DNA from: Myotis daubentonii | Lineage: Eukaryota > Chordata > Mammalia > Chiroptera > Vespertilionidae | NCBI RefSeq assembly: GCF_963259705.1 | Contig: NC_081844.1 | Span: forward strand, 101,954,671-102,018,670 | Reading direction: 5' to 3' | DNA: 64,000 nt | Translations under genes and position numbers: made by a program | Shown: positions 23,576 to 34,939 of the stretch, piece after piece | Layout of the letters: each line of letters opens with the position of its first letter | Numbering within the stretch: the first letter of the stretch is position 1 | Notes under the pieces: generated by a model | Seen by the model: only the letters and a program-made list of their open reading frames with translations | Told to the model about the DNA's origin: nothing | Databases searched by the model: none

Positions 23576-25146
23576 TTGTCTTTAGCAACTGATTACTTTG
23601 ATTTTGCTTATTGATCATCTTTTAAAATATCTCTAAACTATTTAGGCAGGCTTGATATTGTTTCCAATTTAGTAGTATTCTTTGTGTCAGCATCTGATAA
23701 CAACTTAACTTCAGAAAGCAGAAAAATAATTGAGAAAGGTGCCCTCCTCCAGTAGTTTCCTCGCTCAGCAAGCTTGATTTTTCCTCCCTCGTTCTTTCAG
23801 CCTTCTGCTGGACTTTTAACCTTTTCACAGTCTTTTCTGCAATTTCTCTATTGCTCTTTGACCTGCCACTTTAAGCCAGTACATGTGTTTCCACGTGTTT
23901 ATTTTTGGTTGTCTGGGTGAGATGTTTCTCTTCCCTTACTCAGCTTTTAAAAAATCTTCCTGAAGCTTTTCATTAGTCATTTGCTTTGTAGAGTTCAATC
24001 ATTTGTGCTCATTTGTATGTTTCAACTTATAATGATGCATTGTTAACTAAATTCTTCACAATCACCCCAAGTCTTTTCATCTTCGCCCTGTTTTTGTAAC
24101 CATTTTTTTGGGGGGGTTGTACTTTTGTCATTTGCCTTTTCAGAATTTCATATTATCCTTTTGCCGTGTTTCAATTTCATGCTACACTGAAGTTGTGACT
24201 CTCCTCAAGTCCCTTTTCTTTCGTCATTATTTACTTTCCTTTATCTATTCCTGTTCTATTTGCAGCTTTTCATCTTAGACCATTCCGAAATCACATGGAC
24301 ATTTTCCCCATTGTGCAAGTTTTTGTTACCTCTTTCACCTCCTTTCTTCTTTGTATGAATTCTACTGCCACTTTACTTACTGCAGTTATAATTCAGATTT
24401 TTTATGAAATTATACTTAATACTTACTAGTTATAACTTCACTTACTTGCACTTTAAATTCCCACGTATATACTAAAGGCAAATTTCATCTCCCTATATAT
24501 TTTTTCTATTGTAATTTACCATTTCATACTTCTTGTATACTTTTTTCTAAGACTGTTTTAAATAAAATTTACTGCCCTGAATATTCCTATTTCACTTCTA
24601 TATCTTCTTATGTTTAACATGGAGCACTTAGCCCCTGATCTTAATATCGCTTTGTATTTTTTTGCTTTTATTCCACCTACTGCTCTTTCAAGTGATATGT
24701 GATACTAACAAGAACAGACATATTTTAGGCTTGAATTGGTCTATACCTTTCACATCTGCACTATAGTACAATAAAGACAAATGAACTATTTATACGACAA
24801 GTGTATTAAAAATGTTTCCATATGATAACCCCTTTCATTATATGTCCCATTTTGTTTTACATGTATCTTCAGATCCCTTTCTCTACAACATGAATAATTC
24901 TACAGATGACTTAGCATTCCTGTAACAAACTAGCATAGCAAATCTGTTAAGCAAGAAATAACATTTAAGCATCAATAGACATTTTCCTTCTTATAATTTT
25001 AAAAATTAATCTTATTCCCCCTGAATGTCTTAATAGGGAAGATTAAAACCTTGAGATGACATGGTTGGTTTTCAAAACCACTTTATTGAGTGTATATTTT
25101 ATGTCGGGGCTATAAAGTCATTTATGGAAGAGGAATCAGTTGTAAG
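23576..25146. other. No recognisable gene or repeat
   Basis: Pyrimidine-rich, AT-rich sequence with no supported feature. Confidence 0.5.
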
Positions 25147-25161
25147 AAATTTAAGATTTTT

Positions 25162-25376
25162 AAAAAAAATATTGTATTGATTTTTTACAGAGAGGAAGGG
25201 AGAGGGATAGAGAGTCAGAAACATCGATGAGAGAGAAACATCGATCAGCCGCCTTCTGCATACCCCCAACTGGGGATGTGCCCGCAACCAAGGTACATGC
25301 CCTTGACCGGAATCAAACCCGGGACCTTTCAGTCCGCAGGCCGATGCTCTATCCCCTGAGCCAAACCAGTCAGGGC
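25162..25376 (-). mobile_element. Ves SINE
   Basis: An antisense Ves SINE with a well-kept head (GACCGGAATCAAACCCGGGA and CTGAGCCAAACCAGTCAGGG in plus orientation). The target duplication AAATTTAAGATTTTT is perfect over 15 bp (25147-25161 and 25377-25391), which suggests a fairly recent insertion. Confidence 0.95.
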
Positions 25377-25539
25377 AAATTTAAGATTTTTGTACCTTAG
25401 TTTCCTAAGTCTCAGCTGTGTGGATATTTTCTCCTTAAGTATGTTTTTTTTTTTTCTTTCTCCTAAGATATGATTACTATCTTCAGTGTTGTTTTAATGC
25501 TCCTTTGCTTTCATTTATACTTTTGCCATCAAGCTAACC

Positions 25540-25870
25540 CAGAATAATGCATTGTTTGGTTTTGCTGGCTTTGATTAAAAAACAAAACAAAACAGTATTT
25601 TTCTATGACTTACTTTTTTCTCAGAGTACTGTTATCCAAGACTGATTCATTTGCAGTTATGTTACAACAGTTGTTTTGTCTTTACGACGGTGTAGTATTT
25701 CATTGAATAGAAATTATATATATATATATATTCTGGATACTTTTTCTAATTTCTTTCTTTAGGATATATTTCTAGAACTGACATTGTTAGGTCAAAGATA
25801 GGTTTATTATAAATAGTTTTGATATGTGTTGAAAATTTGATATGTGTTGAAAATTTGTGTTCTCTAGTTC
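25540..25870 (-). mobile_element. Old L1-like 3' UTR fragment (tentative)
   Basis: The plus-strand order 'acgacggtgtagtatttcat', 'aggatatatttctagaactgacattgttaggtcaaaga' resembles an antisense L1M 3' region. It includes a (TA)n patch at 25717-25731 and a 19-bp tandem repeat (GATATGTGTTGAAAATTT, about 25820-25857). The assignment is weak. Confidence 0.4.
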
Positions 25871-26517
25871 ACATTATTTCCAGCCGCTTCTGAGAATCCC
25901 CATTTCTCTTTCATCCCATCAATCATGATCATGTGATTTTGCATTCATTCTAATTTTGTGTGTGTGTGTTGGATTCCAAAGCCATTCCATTCAGCATTAG
26001 TTTATTGCAATGTGGATGCTATTTCCCATAAGAAAATGGTGCATTTAGGCATTAAGATATGATGTTATGGTTGTTCGATGATGTTTGCCTCTAGGGAATG
26101 CTATTTGGAAATGACCAGTGAATCTACAGTACCCTGGCTAGCATCATCAAAAGGAGAATATCAGTCCTTGGGCTTTTATTGGAAGGGAATTGTTTTTACA
26201 AATCTAGTTTTGAGAGACATCAATTTTGTTCAATTTTCAATCTGTGCATATAAAACTCAATTGCAATGTGTGATTGGCATCTATTTTCTGGCTAGATCTG
26301 CCTTCTGCTTCCCCCTATCACACTTTGACCCTTGTTAAATAAGTGGCATCTTTCCAGAGGAAATGATTAAATCAAAAGGCTGTAATGTGATCAGTATTAT
26401 TCGAAATAAAAGCTTAGCATTTTTGTTAGAGCTGGGAGGGAGGGGAAAGACGTTGATGATGAATTAATGTTTTCAGGATATTTTTTCTGAGAAATTTTGT
26501 TGCTGTTTTTTCAAACA
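25871..26517. other. No recognisable gene or repeat
   Basis: No supported feature. A short (TG)n run is present at about 25957-25970. Confidence 0.5.
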
Positions 26518-26973
26518 TCCTATCTAATAAAGAGGGAATGTGCTAATTGACCCTCATGCTATCACAAAGATGGCAGCGCCCACAGCCAATAAGGAGGAAA
26601 TATCCTAATTGAATGCCATGCCCTCAAAGAGGGTGGTGCCCATAGCCACAGGATTGCAGTGCCCAGTTCCCTCAGCCACATGCCTGCCTCCCAAGTCTCC
26701 CAGTCCCCTCAGCCCCCCAACTGCCCAGGGCCAGTCTGAGGTGCAGGCAAGCCTCAGATGGCAGCTTCCCAGATGCCCAGGGCCAGCCACAGGTGCAGGA
26801 AAACCTTGGATGTCGGCTGTCCAACCCCTATGCCAGGGGTGGGCAAACTTTTTGACTCGAGGGCCACAGTGGGTGCTTAAACTGGACCGGAGGGCCGGAA
26901 CAAAAGCATGGATGGAGTGTTTGTGTGAACTAATATAAATTCAAAGTAAACATCATTACATAAAAGGGTACGG

Positions 26974-27018
<45 letters not shown>

Positions 27019-27335
27019 TTTTATTCATTTCAAATGGGCCGGATCTGGCCTGCGGGCCATAGTTTGCCCATGGCTGGCCTAGGGCCAGCCCAAGGTGCAA
27101 GCAAGCCTCGAATGGCGGCTGCCAAGCCGCCCAGGGCCACCCGAGGCTCAGGCAACCAGGGCAGCCCAAGGCTTGCGCTGCTGGCAGTGGCAGCAGCAGA
27201 GGTGTAATGGGCATCACCTTTCCCTGATCACCGGGTCGCCTCCCACCCCTGAGAGCTCCTGGACTGTGAGAGTGGGCAGGCCGGGCTGAGGGACCCCCCC
27301 TCCAGTGAATGAATTTTCATGCACCAGGCCTCTAG
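26518..27335 (+). mobile_element. Helitron with nested hAT
   Basis: It starts A|TCCTATCTAATAAAGAGGG at 26518 and ends CATGCACCAGGCCTCTAG|T at 27335. The 5' part has two tandem copies of an 'aaagaggg..tgtgctaattga..ccc..catgc' unit. The interior ('cagggccagcc..aggtgcaggcaagcctc') repeats several times. An hAT element (26834-27076) interrupts one of these units and therefore arrived later. Confidence 0.9.
26834..27076 (+). mobile_element. Non-autonomous hAT transposon (nhAT)
   Basis: The terminal inverted repeats are CAGGGGTGGGCAAAC at 26834 and GTTTGCCCATGGCTG ending at 27076. It belongs to the same family as the copy at 42995-43216, in the opposite orientation. The middle has a T run of about 41 (26976-27016) where the other copy has about 18 As. 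The flanking 8-mers (ccctatgc, gcctaggg) match poorly, so the target duplication is decayed. It encodes no transposase. Confidence 0.88.
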
Positions 27336-28009
27336 TATATCTCATAATCTTCTATTTTTACATCTTAAATAAGTTTCCTCTTTAATTAAAATTCTTTCAG
27401 GTAATATTTAATTATATCCTGAAATTTGCATTTATTAATATTTTTTCTTGTAACTTTGAGTCTGATTTTCAAAAGAGGGTCCAGATAATCAATTCACTGA
27501 GGAAAGAGACTTTAGAAGAAGTTGATTTTTTTTTTTGCACTTCTTAGAAATCTTAAGGAAAAGAAACAAGAAAGGTAGTATGGCAGAAGCAATCAGGTTA
27601 GACCTTTCACCAGGTAAGCCTCAAAATGAGGTAATAGATCTTGATCTTCTACTTTAAGTATTAGATTGAAATTTCTCTTAATCGAGGCTTGATATGACTG
27701 GAAAACTCTATCTTTTGACTCCTGGAGAAAAAAAAGAAAAGAAAAAAAAGCAAGTGATTCTAACTCTAACCTCTGGGAATTACTTCTCCCAAATTAATGG
27801 AGAGAATGTTTACATAAAACTTCCTCTTTTATTGATATTTCCACTTTAGGTAAATGTTAAGATGCTTCAAAAATCAAATAATTATATTCACATTTAAAAT
27901 ACTTTGTTATTATTTAACTTTCCATGTGTTGGCATTTCATGTGTGGACAAATCTCCAACAATCCTGCATTGATCACATTTATGTGAAAGAATAATACTTT
28001 TTGAGGGGG
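27336..28009. other. No recognisable gene or repeat
   Basis: No supported feature. There is an A/G-rich patch near 27725-27750. Confidence 0.5.
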
Positions 28010-28080
28010 AGGGGTTGTACCCCAGCACCTAGAACCCAGCATGACACTAAAAAAGCACTAAATAAATACTTGTCTAGTAA
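28010..28080 (+). repeat. L2 LINE 3'-end fragment (tentative)
   Basis: The order 'taccccagcacctagaacccagcatgacac', 'gcactaaataaatacttgt' follows the 3' end of L2. The fragment is short and diverged. Confidence 0.5.
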
Positions 28081-28319
28081 GTGGAATCATGATAGGAGTT
28101 TGAAATAAACTCTTCTTTTAGGGCAATTAATACAGTTGCTCTAATGAAATTCCTGTGTTATATGTTCAGTTCTTAAAACCAGGCTCACTTAAACTACAGA
28201 GCATTGCATAAAACTAAATGTTATTTTGCACTGATTTTTGGACTAAATGGACCAACATAGCAGATCTTGATTTTCTGTCATACACACACACACACACGAG
28301 CACACAATGAATGATTTCA

Positions 28320-28500
28320 TCCCACTGCATACTTTGACTTGCCAACTTTGTGATTTTTAGGTGAGGTAATTATCTTTCTGATCTGTAAAAGGTGGATAAG
28401 AACCCGAATACTGTGATTAAAATGAAATTATATAATGCACAAGCATGTCAAACCCTGTAACATAGTGCCTAAAACATAGGTGTCCAGAGCATGTTATTTT
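28320..28500 (+). repeat. MIR SINE fragment (tentative)
   Basis: 'gaggtaattatctttctgatctgtaaaaggtggataa' followed by 'acatagtgcctaaaacataggtg' resembles the 3' half of MIR. A (CA)n patch lies just upstream at 28281-28297. Confidence 0.5.
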
Positions 28501-28689
28501 TTCACCATCAGCAATTCGATCAACTGTGAATGCATTTTTCCTAAATACATAGCCCAATCACCTGGTTTGATTCATCAGTTGTCAGTAGTACTGAATGTAA
28601 ACCCAGTACAATGGTGAGACACAAAGGCCAGTATAGCACCAGCTCTACCCACAAGTGACTAACAGCCAGCAGGTGGGGAGAAAGGGTGA

Positions 28690-29600
28690 TGGATAGAAAT
28701 ACAAATCATTACACATGTGGCATAATCTGTGAGAAGATTTGCAAATGAGAATATATATGAGCTGGGACTGGAAGAATGAGGAGCATAAAGGAGAAAAGCC
28801 TTTTTTCTGCAGGGAGCTATTTCAAAAAGCACAGAGGCAAGATTGTATGGTGAGTCTTTAAGGAGTAGCAAACCACCAGCTATAGCTGGACCACAACATT
28901 GTGAAAGCTCTAATTGAATGTTGCTCTAGAAAACGAGTTGGTACATAAGCTTTGGACTGCAGGTAAAAGAATGCTCAGATGGACTAAAAGAAATGTGTTG
29001 GTTAAATACTCTACAGGTAAGGGTTGATCCAATAATTTGACAATATCAACCAAAGAATGAAAATAAAGACAAGTTTCTATTTTTTTTTTTTTTTTTTTAC
29101 ATCTCTGTGCTTTGTCTTCTTGGGTATCAGCTCCCTTTGTTGTCAAAGAGTGGCCATCTAGAGCAACAAGTTTCCATGCTTTCTCATTTTTCCTTATGAG
29201 AAAAAGATCCTCTTAATTCAATGGCCAACCAGTGTTACAGGTTTCATCTTGGTTTAGTGGACTTACATCCCATACTCAGTCCTGAAACTCACACCATAGT
29301 TTAAGAATTCCATTCTTGGCTTAGGACTGGTTGACAACCTCATCTTTGAACCTAAACTGTGCTAAGGGACTTGGATTACAACAATTGTCGAAGGTGAGTA
29401 GAGGCCTTCTCCCGAGAGTTGTGGATGGAGTCAAGCCTACCAAAGGCCAGGCTGCTATACAATTGGGAAGGTGAGTTAAGATGCTGCCAAAGCAAGCTTC
29501 ATGTGCACTCAAGCCCTAGCAAGGAGGTCCTTGAATGCCATATTAAAGAGTTTAGACTTTATTCCATGTTTAAAGATAATATTACATATGTAAAGGCCTA
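28690..29600 (-). repeat. Scattered L2-like fragments (tentative)
   Basis: Pieces such as 'gggactggaagaatgaggagc' (28763) and 'ttaaagagtttagactttattccatgt' (29543) recall a common ancient L2-like repeat read in antisense. Sequence between them, including a T run at 29081-29099, is not recognised. This is low-confidence pattern matching. Confidence 0.3.
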
Positions 29601-29789
29601 TTAAGGAAAGAACAAGGCATGAGTGAACTCTTGTCCCTGCTTTTAAGGAAACCATATTATCAGGTTACTCACATGATGCAAATTACATTTTTTTTTAGTT
29701 GCTATTAAGTCCAAACTATACATTGAGTGTAGGCACCCATCCAATTGTAATTATTTTGGAGACTTTTTCCTGATGTTTTTAGAAATAAA

Positions 29790-29960
29790 AATAATAACTA
29801 ACATTTAGAGTTATGTTCCAGAAGCTAAGTTCTTTACATAGATTATGTCATTTAATTTTTCTAACATCTTTATGAGGTTGGCATATTCCTCCATTTTGCA
29901 TACAAGAAAACTGAGGCTTATGGAAGTTAAGTTTTGCCCCAAAATTGTTAGGCCCAGGAT
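29790..29960 (-). repeat. MIR SINE
   Basis: A clear antisense MIR: 'aactaacatttagagttatgttccagaagctaagttctttacatagattatgtcatttaa', 'tttatgaggttggcatat' and 'ccattttgcatacaagaaaactgaggc' occur in the right order in spaced blocks. Confidence 0.8.
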
Positions 29961-32210
29961 TCAAAGAGAAGCTTTCTGATTAACTAAAATCTAAAATGAT
30001 GACATTTAATAAAAAACAATGTACACTAGGCACTGTGAATGATCATCAGTCGTACATTTTTGAGGAAAAAATAAAGATAAACTATAGACCTACCTCAATG
30101 TGCTTTTGAAATCTCATGCAGAGGACTTAATAGAATGTGTCTGATCTGCATGAAATTTTCAAAAGTGTGAAAGGTGGCTGGTTAGGTTTGTTCTCAAGCA
30201 TAAAGAAAATTTTAATATTTTCTCCAAACATTTAACAATAAAAGTATTTGAATTGAGTAAGGGAGTGAGGAGAGAACAGTAGGACAGAGTGAGAATATAG
30301 GAAGTAGTTTTCCCTTCATTCATCATTGCTTTCTTGAAAGAGACCACGGAGAGCTAGCAAGTGATCTTGGCACATGCTGCTAAATTATTTTGGTTGATGG
30401 AAATGTGGAATTCTGGAAAAACTCCAGGTGGATGTGAGCACTTTAGGGAATTGGATACTATGTGAAATATAACCTAGAATAATGTGAAAAATAATGGGTA
30501 TTGGCAAAAATAGATTTGAAACCGTTCTGTACCCTGATGGGCTCTGATTTTGAAAGCTCCTTTGAGGAAAAAAGTTTAGGAGTCATCCTGTCTGTCGTGG
30601 GCTCTTTGGACTCTATGCCCAGTACATGTCAGCAGTTAAAGCCAGAAATAAGATGCCAGGCACATTAAGAAAGGGATAGGAAATACTTAAAATATTATAA
30701 ATTAATGACATGATCGAACAGTGGCAAACTGCAGTATCTGGAATACAGTCTCCCATTCCAGTTGCTTCAGTTTATAGCTGCCTCAGATATATATTTAGTT
30801 TTTATAAGCATGTAATCTTTGAGACAAAAGAAAAGCTTTAGAAGTTGCCTCTGGTATTTAAGCTTGGTAAAGAATAATGTATTGGTCAAATTTTCTTAGC
30901 TTTTAGAAAGAGAGTGCTATTTCAAACAATAGACCCACATGCTTATATTTTTTTTAAAAAGGTATACATTTTCTGAACCTTTGCTTTTTCTGGCCAGAAA
31001 TTCCAAGTTTACATGTAAAAGGAGTCCATCAATGTTCAAATACTATTAGAGTGATTACCCTTATTTTGTATAATGCATATCTTAGTGGAGAACTTTTTAT
31101 GGGTTGCTTTTTATTTTCTTTTAAGATTTAAAATGTTTTAGTCACCACTTTCTGAGTGATTTCAACTCTAATGCTCCCAATTTTGAATGTGTCTATAAGC
31201 ACAGCTTGTAATATAATTGTGCTTAGTGCAAAATACACTTGAGTTGAGTGATATTTTCAGACATTTAAAGGTTTAAAGGTTTTGGATTTCATTTTTGAAT
31301 AACTCCTAGTCTCAGATACATGTCTAAATGGTATGTAAGCATCAAGATGAAGTAGTCAACATTTGTTGACTATCTGAAGACTTTGTTGACATTTGGATAA
31401 CTGAATAAATTTCTGTGATTTAATCTGCATACTTGGCATAAATATGGACTTGACCATGACAAGGGGTCAATCTGCAGCTTTTTCTTGAATAATAAATTAT
31501 GTACTGTTAGAAGTCAATAGGATAAATTATGTTGCTTTATTTTTAATGAGGGTATAATTCTAAACCCACTAACAAGACTAGTAACCATGCAAGAGAATGT
31601 AATGCCAAGTGTAATCAAATCTTACATTTATGGTAGATCATAGCACTAATGTCTCAGTTTATGTTCTTGCTTCCATGTCTAGCTACTATGGTAACAGGAA
31701 ACTAAAAATACCCAATATGTAATAGACCTGTATTATAGAGTTAGATTTCTTCAATTGAGTTTTTCACATTCATTAATGAATGCTGTCATAGACTAAAAAT
31801 ACCAGTGTATACTGGAAATTACCCACAAATGTGTTTTGAAGACAAAGAAAACAGTTGCACCAGAGACTTAACCAACTGAATTATGGCCTGCCCACCTTGG
31901 ATATTTGCTCAGTTACTGGTTTCTAAGTCATGAAATCAGTTAAAAACACACAGCAATCTATTGTGCATATACATGGCAAGGGACAAATCAAGGTATCCCC
32001 TTCATTCAGTTCTATTGCTCTTTGGTATATATTTAATTTCTCAGGTTTGAGATCATATCCTAATAATAATTTATACTAATAATAGCCTAGGGCTGTCACA
32101 ACCTAAATGACCAGACTAACGACCTGTCAAAAGGAAGTGCATGGAGCACCTCTCGGTCCCTCCCTCACGGCCCACAAGGCTGGCGGCAGGCAGGCAGGTG
32201 GGGTAGCAGG
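29961..32210. other. No recognisable gene; possible Helitron remnant at the end
   Basis: Mostly unrecognised AT-rich sequence. From about 32095 to 32210 the text becomes GC-richer ('cctaaatgaccagactaacgacc', 'ggctggcggcaggcaggcagg') and probably belongs to the Helitron whose 5' end follows at 32300, though its 3' terminus is absent. Confidence 0.4.
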
Positions 32211-32300
32211 GGTGAATGTCTGCCCCCTGGTGGTCAGTGCACATCATAGCTACTAGTCAGTCAGCCAGTTGGTCACTTAGGCTTTTATATATACAGAAGA
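32211..32300 (-). mobile_element. Helitron 5'-terminal segment
   Basis: It reads TGAATGTCTGCCCCCTGGTG ... GGTCACTTAGGCTTTTATATATACAGAAGA|T, in pieces. This is the antisense of the TCTTCTGTATATATAAAAGC 5' end also present at 34629. It is part of the inverted duplication with 34505-34712 and matches it almost perfectly. The 3' hairpin and CTAG end are not found on this side. Confidence 0.8.
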
Positions 32301-32338
32301 TATTTGCTATCTGGTATAGCAGATTTCACTATTTTATT

Positions 32339-32609
32339 TTATTTTATTTTATTTTATTTTATTTTATTTTATTTATTTATTTATTTATTTATTAAAAATA
32401 TATTTTGTTGATTTTTTACAGAGAGGAAGGGAGAGAGATAGAGAGTTAGAAACATCGATGAGAGAGAAATATCGATCAGCTGCCTCCTGCACATCTCCTA
32501 CTAGGGATGTGCCCGCAACCCAGGTACATGCCCTTGGCCGGAATTGAGCCCGGGACCTTTCAGTCTGCAAGCCGACGCTCTATCCACTGAGCCAAACCGG
32601 TTTCGGCAT
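32339..32609 (-). mobile_element. Ves SINE with expanded (TAAAA)n tail
   Basis: An antisense Ves SINE. A perfect 16-bp target duplication, ATTTCACTATTTTATT, lies at 32323-32338 and 32610-32625. The tail side holds a (TTTTA)n/(TTTA)n array of about 50 bp (32336-32391), apparently an expansion of the A-rich tail. The tRNA-like head reads CTGAGCCAAACCGGTTTCGG in plus orientation. Confidence 0.95.
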
Positions 32610-32790
32610 ATTTCACTATTTTATTCTTTGTTTCTACTCTTGAACATTTCTTTTTTTCGATAAATTCTGAAATCATCTAGTCAAGTTCTACTGACATATC
32701 AATGGATATAGATTAGGATTGCATTGAATTTATAGATTCCTATTAATATTGAGTCTTCATATCCTGGAACATAATGCTTCTTTATTTATT
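32610..32790 (-). mobile_element. L1 ORF2 fragment (left-arm copy)
   Basis: Read on the minus strand, this matches L1 ORF2-type sequence. The plus-strand landmark is 'ggattgcattgaatttatagatt'. It continues the arm of the inverted duplication and runs about 75 bp beyond it. No open frame survives. Confidence 0.6.
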
Positions 32791-33480
32791 TACAGTGTAG
32801 TGGTGAAGAATTCAAGGTCTGTCTCTTCTTGTGTAATTCTGGGAAATTAATTTAATCACTCTGCAGGGTGATAATTTGATAATTTAATCCATATACAACT
32901 ATCACGTTGTAAACACCGTATTAAAGTCCTTTTAAATATTCCAATAGAACATTTGTTTACAGAAAATAAAACAGGGAAAACAATCAAGCCAGTGAGCAAA
33001 TATTTTCTCCACTAATCACCTAAATGTCCATTTGTGGAAGGGGCCTGGCAGGTCTCCTGTTTTCTAGGGTTTGGTTGTGTGTTATGCAGGAGTATCAGGT
33101 GCATCATCTAGGTCTGGATTTGAGACACTGCTATGGGTCTTAACTTTGTCATCTAATCCCATTTCTAATAATAACAGCCTTTTGATGTTTTTGTGAGAAT
33201 TAAAATGATCATAGCATAATAATGATACTTAGAAGAACTCAGAATGTAGGAGACACTTTAGGCATTATTATTTATTATCCTTGTGATCTAAACTGTTAAC
33301 ATCCCCACTTTGCAGTTGAAGAATCTGAGAAGCAGAGAGGTTTATAAGACAACCTTCAGATTATAAAACTAGCCATTAGCCTTAACCATTATGTTATATA
33401 GTTTTTTATCTTTCCACATAAACCAAGTGACACCAAGTAGGTGTTTTATAAATGACATATCTTTGATTTTTGTTGCTGTT
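32791..33480. other. No gene; possible MIR remnant
   Basis: 'tcatctaatcccatttctaataataacagcc...gtgagaattaaaatgatcatag' (33149-33220) looks like a decayed plus-strand MIR. The following 'ccccactttgcagttgaagaatctgagaagcagagagg' (33303-33340) looks like a minus-strand MIR piece. The rest is not recognised. Confidence 0.4.
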
Positions 33481-33522
33481 GTTATTATTATTATTATTAT
33501 TATCATCATCATCATCATCATT
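33481..33522. repeat. (TTA)n-(TCA)n microsatellite
   Basis: An ATT trinucleotide run passes into an ATC run directly before the Helitron at 33534. Confidence 0.95.
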
Positions 33523-33533
33523 ACTAGAGGCCT

Positions 33534-33908
33534 GGTGCACGACATTTGTGCATGGGGGGTTCCCTCAGCCCAGCCTGCACCCTCTCCAATCGGAGACATC
33601 CCTATCGCAATCTGGGACCGCTGCTTCACCTGCCTGCCTACTCGCCCCTAACTGCCTCTGCCTGTCTGCCTAATCACCCCTAACTGCTCCCCTGATGGCC
33701 TGGTTGCCCCCAACTGCCCTCCCCTGATGGCCTGATTGCCCCTAACCCACTGTGAGCCTGATCTCGCCCCCTAGTGCCATTCTGATTGCCCCTAATTGCC
33801 TCTGCCTCGGCCCCCACCACCATGGCTTTGTCCGGAAGGAAGTCGGACATCCAGAAGATGGCTGGTCAACCCAGTCTAATTAGCATATCACCCTTTTATT
33901 AGTATAGA
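33534..33908 (-). mobile_element. Non-autonomous Helitron
   Basis: The left end is A|CTAGAGGCCTGGTGCACGA and the right end TCACCCTTTTATTAGTATAGA|T. The interior has diverged tandem copies of a 'cccctaactgcc..ctgatggcctg' unit. The part nearest the 5' end ('ggctttgtccggaaggaagt') is shared with the Helitron at 49841-50017, which marks them as one subfamily. Confidence 0.9.
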
Positions 33909-34504
33909 TAGATTATATGGGATAGGATTGCTTAATTGGGGGGGGGGGAAGCCTTTTTCATCAGGAGGAGATACTCTTGGCAGACAAAAATCATAATACC
34001 TATATCTGGACTGATAGCCAACCATATGCACTATACTGCCAAACCAGTTATTAAAAAATTGAACTGCTTTCTTACACCTTACACCAAACAGTTGTTGCCC
34101 TTAAAACCCCTCTTCAGCCTCCACCTCAGGTTCTGCCTTTGCAGTTCACCCAGATTAGGTTCTGATTGGCTGGTTTCTATGCCAGTCAGCATCAAAAGCT
34201 CCACCTCCTAGGCAGCTATTGGCTCTTCTGGGAAATCCAGACCAGCCCTGCTGACAGCTGTCTCTCTCTCTGGGCCTATCTACAGGCTTGATCTGCAGCC
34301 TCCTCAGCACCTGCTGACCAGGCCTTGCCTCTCTCTTTCTCCAGGCCTCACCAGCAGCCTTAGCGGCTGATGATCAGGACCTGCCCCTCTGTCTGGGCCT
34401 CTCTCTGGGCCTGATCCGCAGCTGCGCAGCAGAGAGGTCATGCCCACCTCGCCCTGCCCACCACCCCTGGCACCACACTCGCCTGCCTGCCACCTGCTGC
34501 CAAT
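33909..34504. other. GC-rich unclassified segment
   Basis: From about 34080 to 34500 the sequence is C/T-rich with repeated 'tctctctctgggcct', 'ctgatc.gcagc' and 'caggcct' words and a 'ttggctggtt...ccaatagc'-like inverted pair around 34165-34230. It may be LTR or Helitron-derived material, but no terminus supports either. A G run occurs at 33940-33949. Confidence 0.35.
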
Positions 34505-34712
34505 CGATATCCATCAATATGTCAGTAGAACTTGACTAGATGATTTCAGAATTTATCGAAAAAAGAAATGTTCAAGAGTAGAAAACAAAGAATAAAATAG
34601 TGAAATCTGCTATACCAGATACCAAATATCTTCTGTATATATAAAAGCCTAAGTGACCGACTGGCTGACTGACTAGTAGCTATGATGTGCACTGACCACC
34701 AGGGGGCAGACA
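34505..34712 (-). repeat. Inverted duplication, right arm
   Basis: This is the reverse-complement partner of 32211-32715 without the SINE. It covers about 120 bp of L1 flank and the first 85 bp of the Helitron at 34629. The spacer between the arms is about 1.8 kb. Confidence 0.85.
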
Positions 34713-34939
34713 TTCAACACAGGTGCTGACAAGCTGCGGTCACTTGGCAGCTCTGGTTCTCGCGTAAGGCAGTGAGAACCAGAGAGGAAGGAACCTGATT
34801 CCAGGGTGTGTCACCCGAGAATCGCCCTCTAGCAATCTGGGACCCCTCAGGGGATGTCAGAGAGCCACTTTTGGCCTGATCCCCACAGGCCAGGCTGAGG
34901 GATCCCATCTGTGCAGGAATCTGTGCACCGGGCCTCTAG
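34629..34939 (+). mobile_element. Non-autonomous Helitron (variant 5' end)
   Basis: It starts A|TCTTCTGTATATATAAAAGC and ends CTGTGCACCGGGCCTCTAG|T. The interior has CCACCAGGGGGCAGACATTC and a GAACCAGAG inverted pair near 34750-34780. It lies in an L1 ORF2 fragment that reads continuously across it. Confidence 0.92.

Larger units (their letters stand above)
32211..32715 (+). repeat. Inverted duplication, left arm
   Basis: This arm contains the Helitron 5' end (to 32300) and an L1-derived flank. It is interrupted by a Ves SINE at 32339-32609. Leaving the SINE out, about 230 bp matches the reverse complement of 34505-34712 with only a handful of differences. The SINE is absent from the other arm, so it arrived after the duplication. 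Confidence 0.85.

Noticed and set aside
34080..34500. GC-rich segment as an LTR or CpG-island promoter
   Set aside because: No TG...CA ends, target duplication, TATA/poly-A pair or downstream exon could be found. It is left as unclassified.
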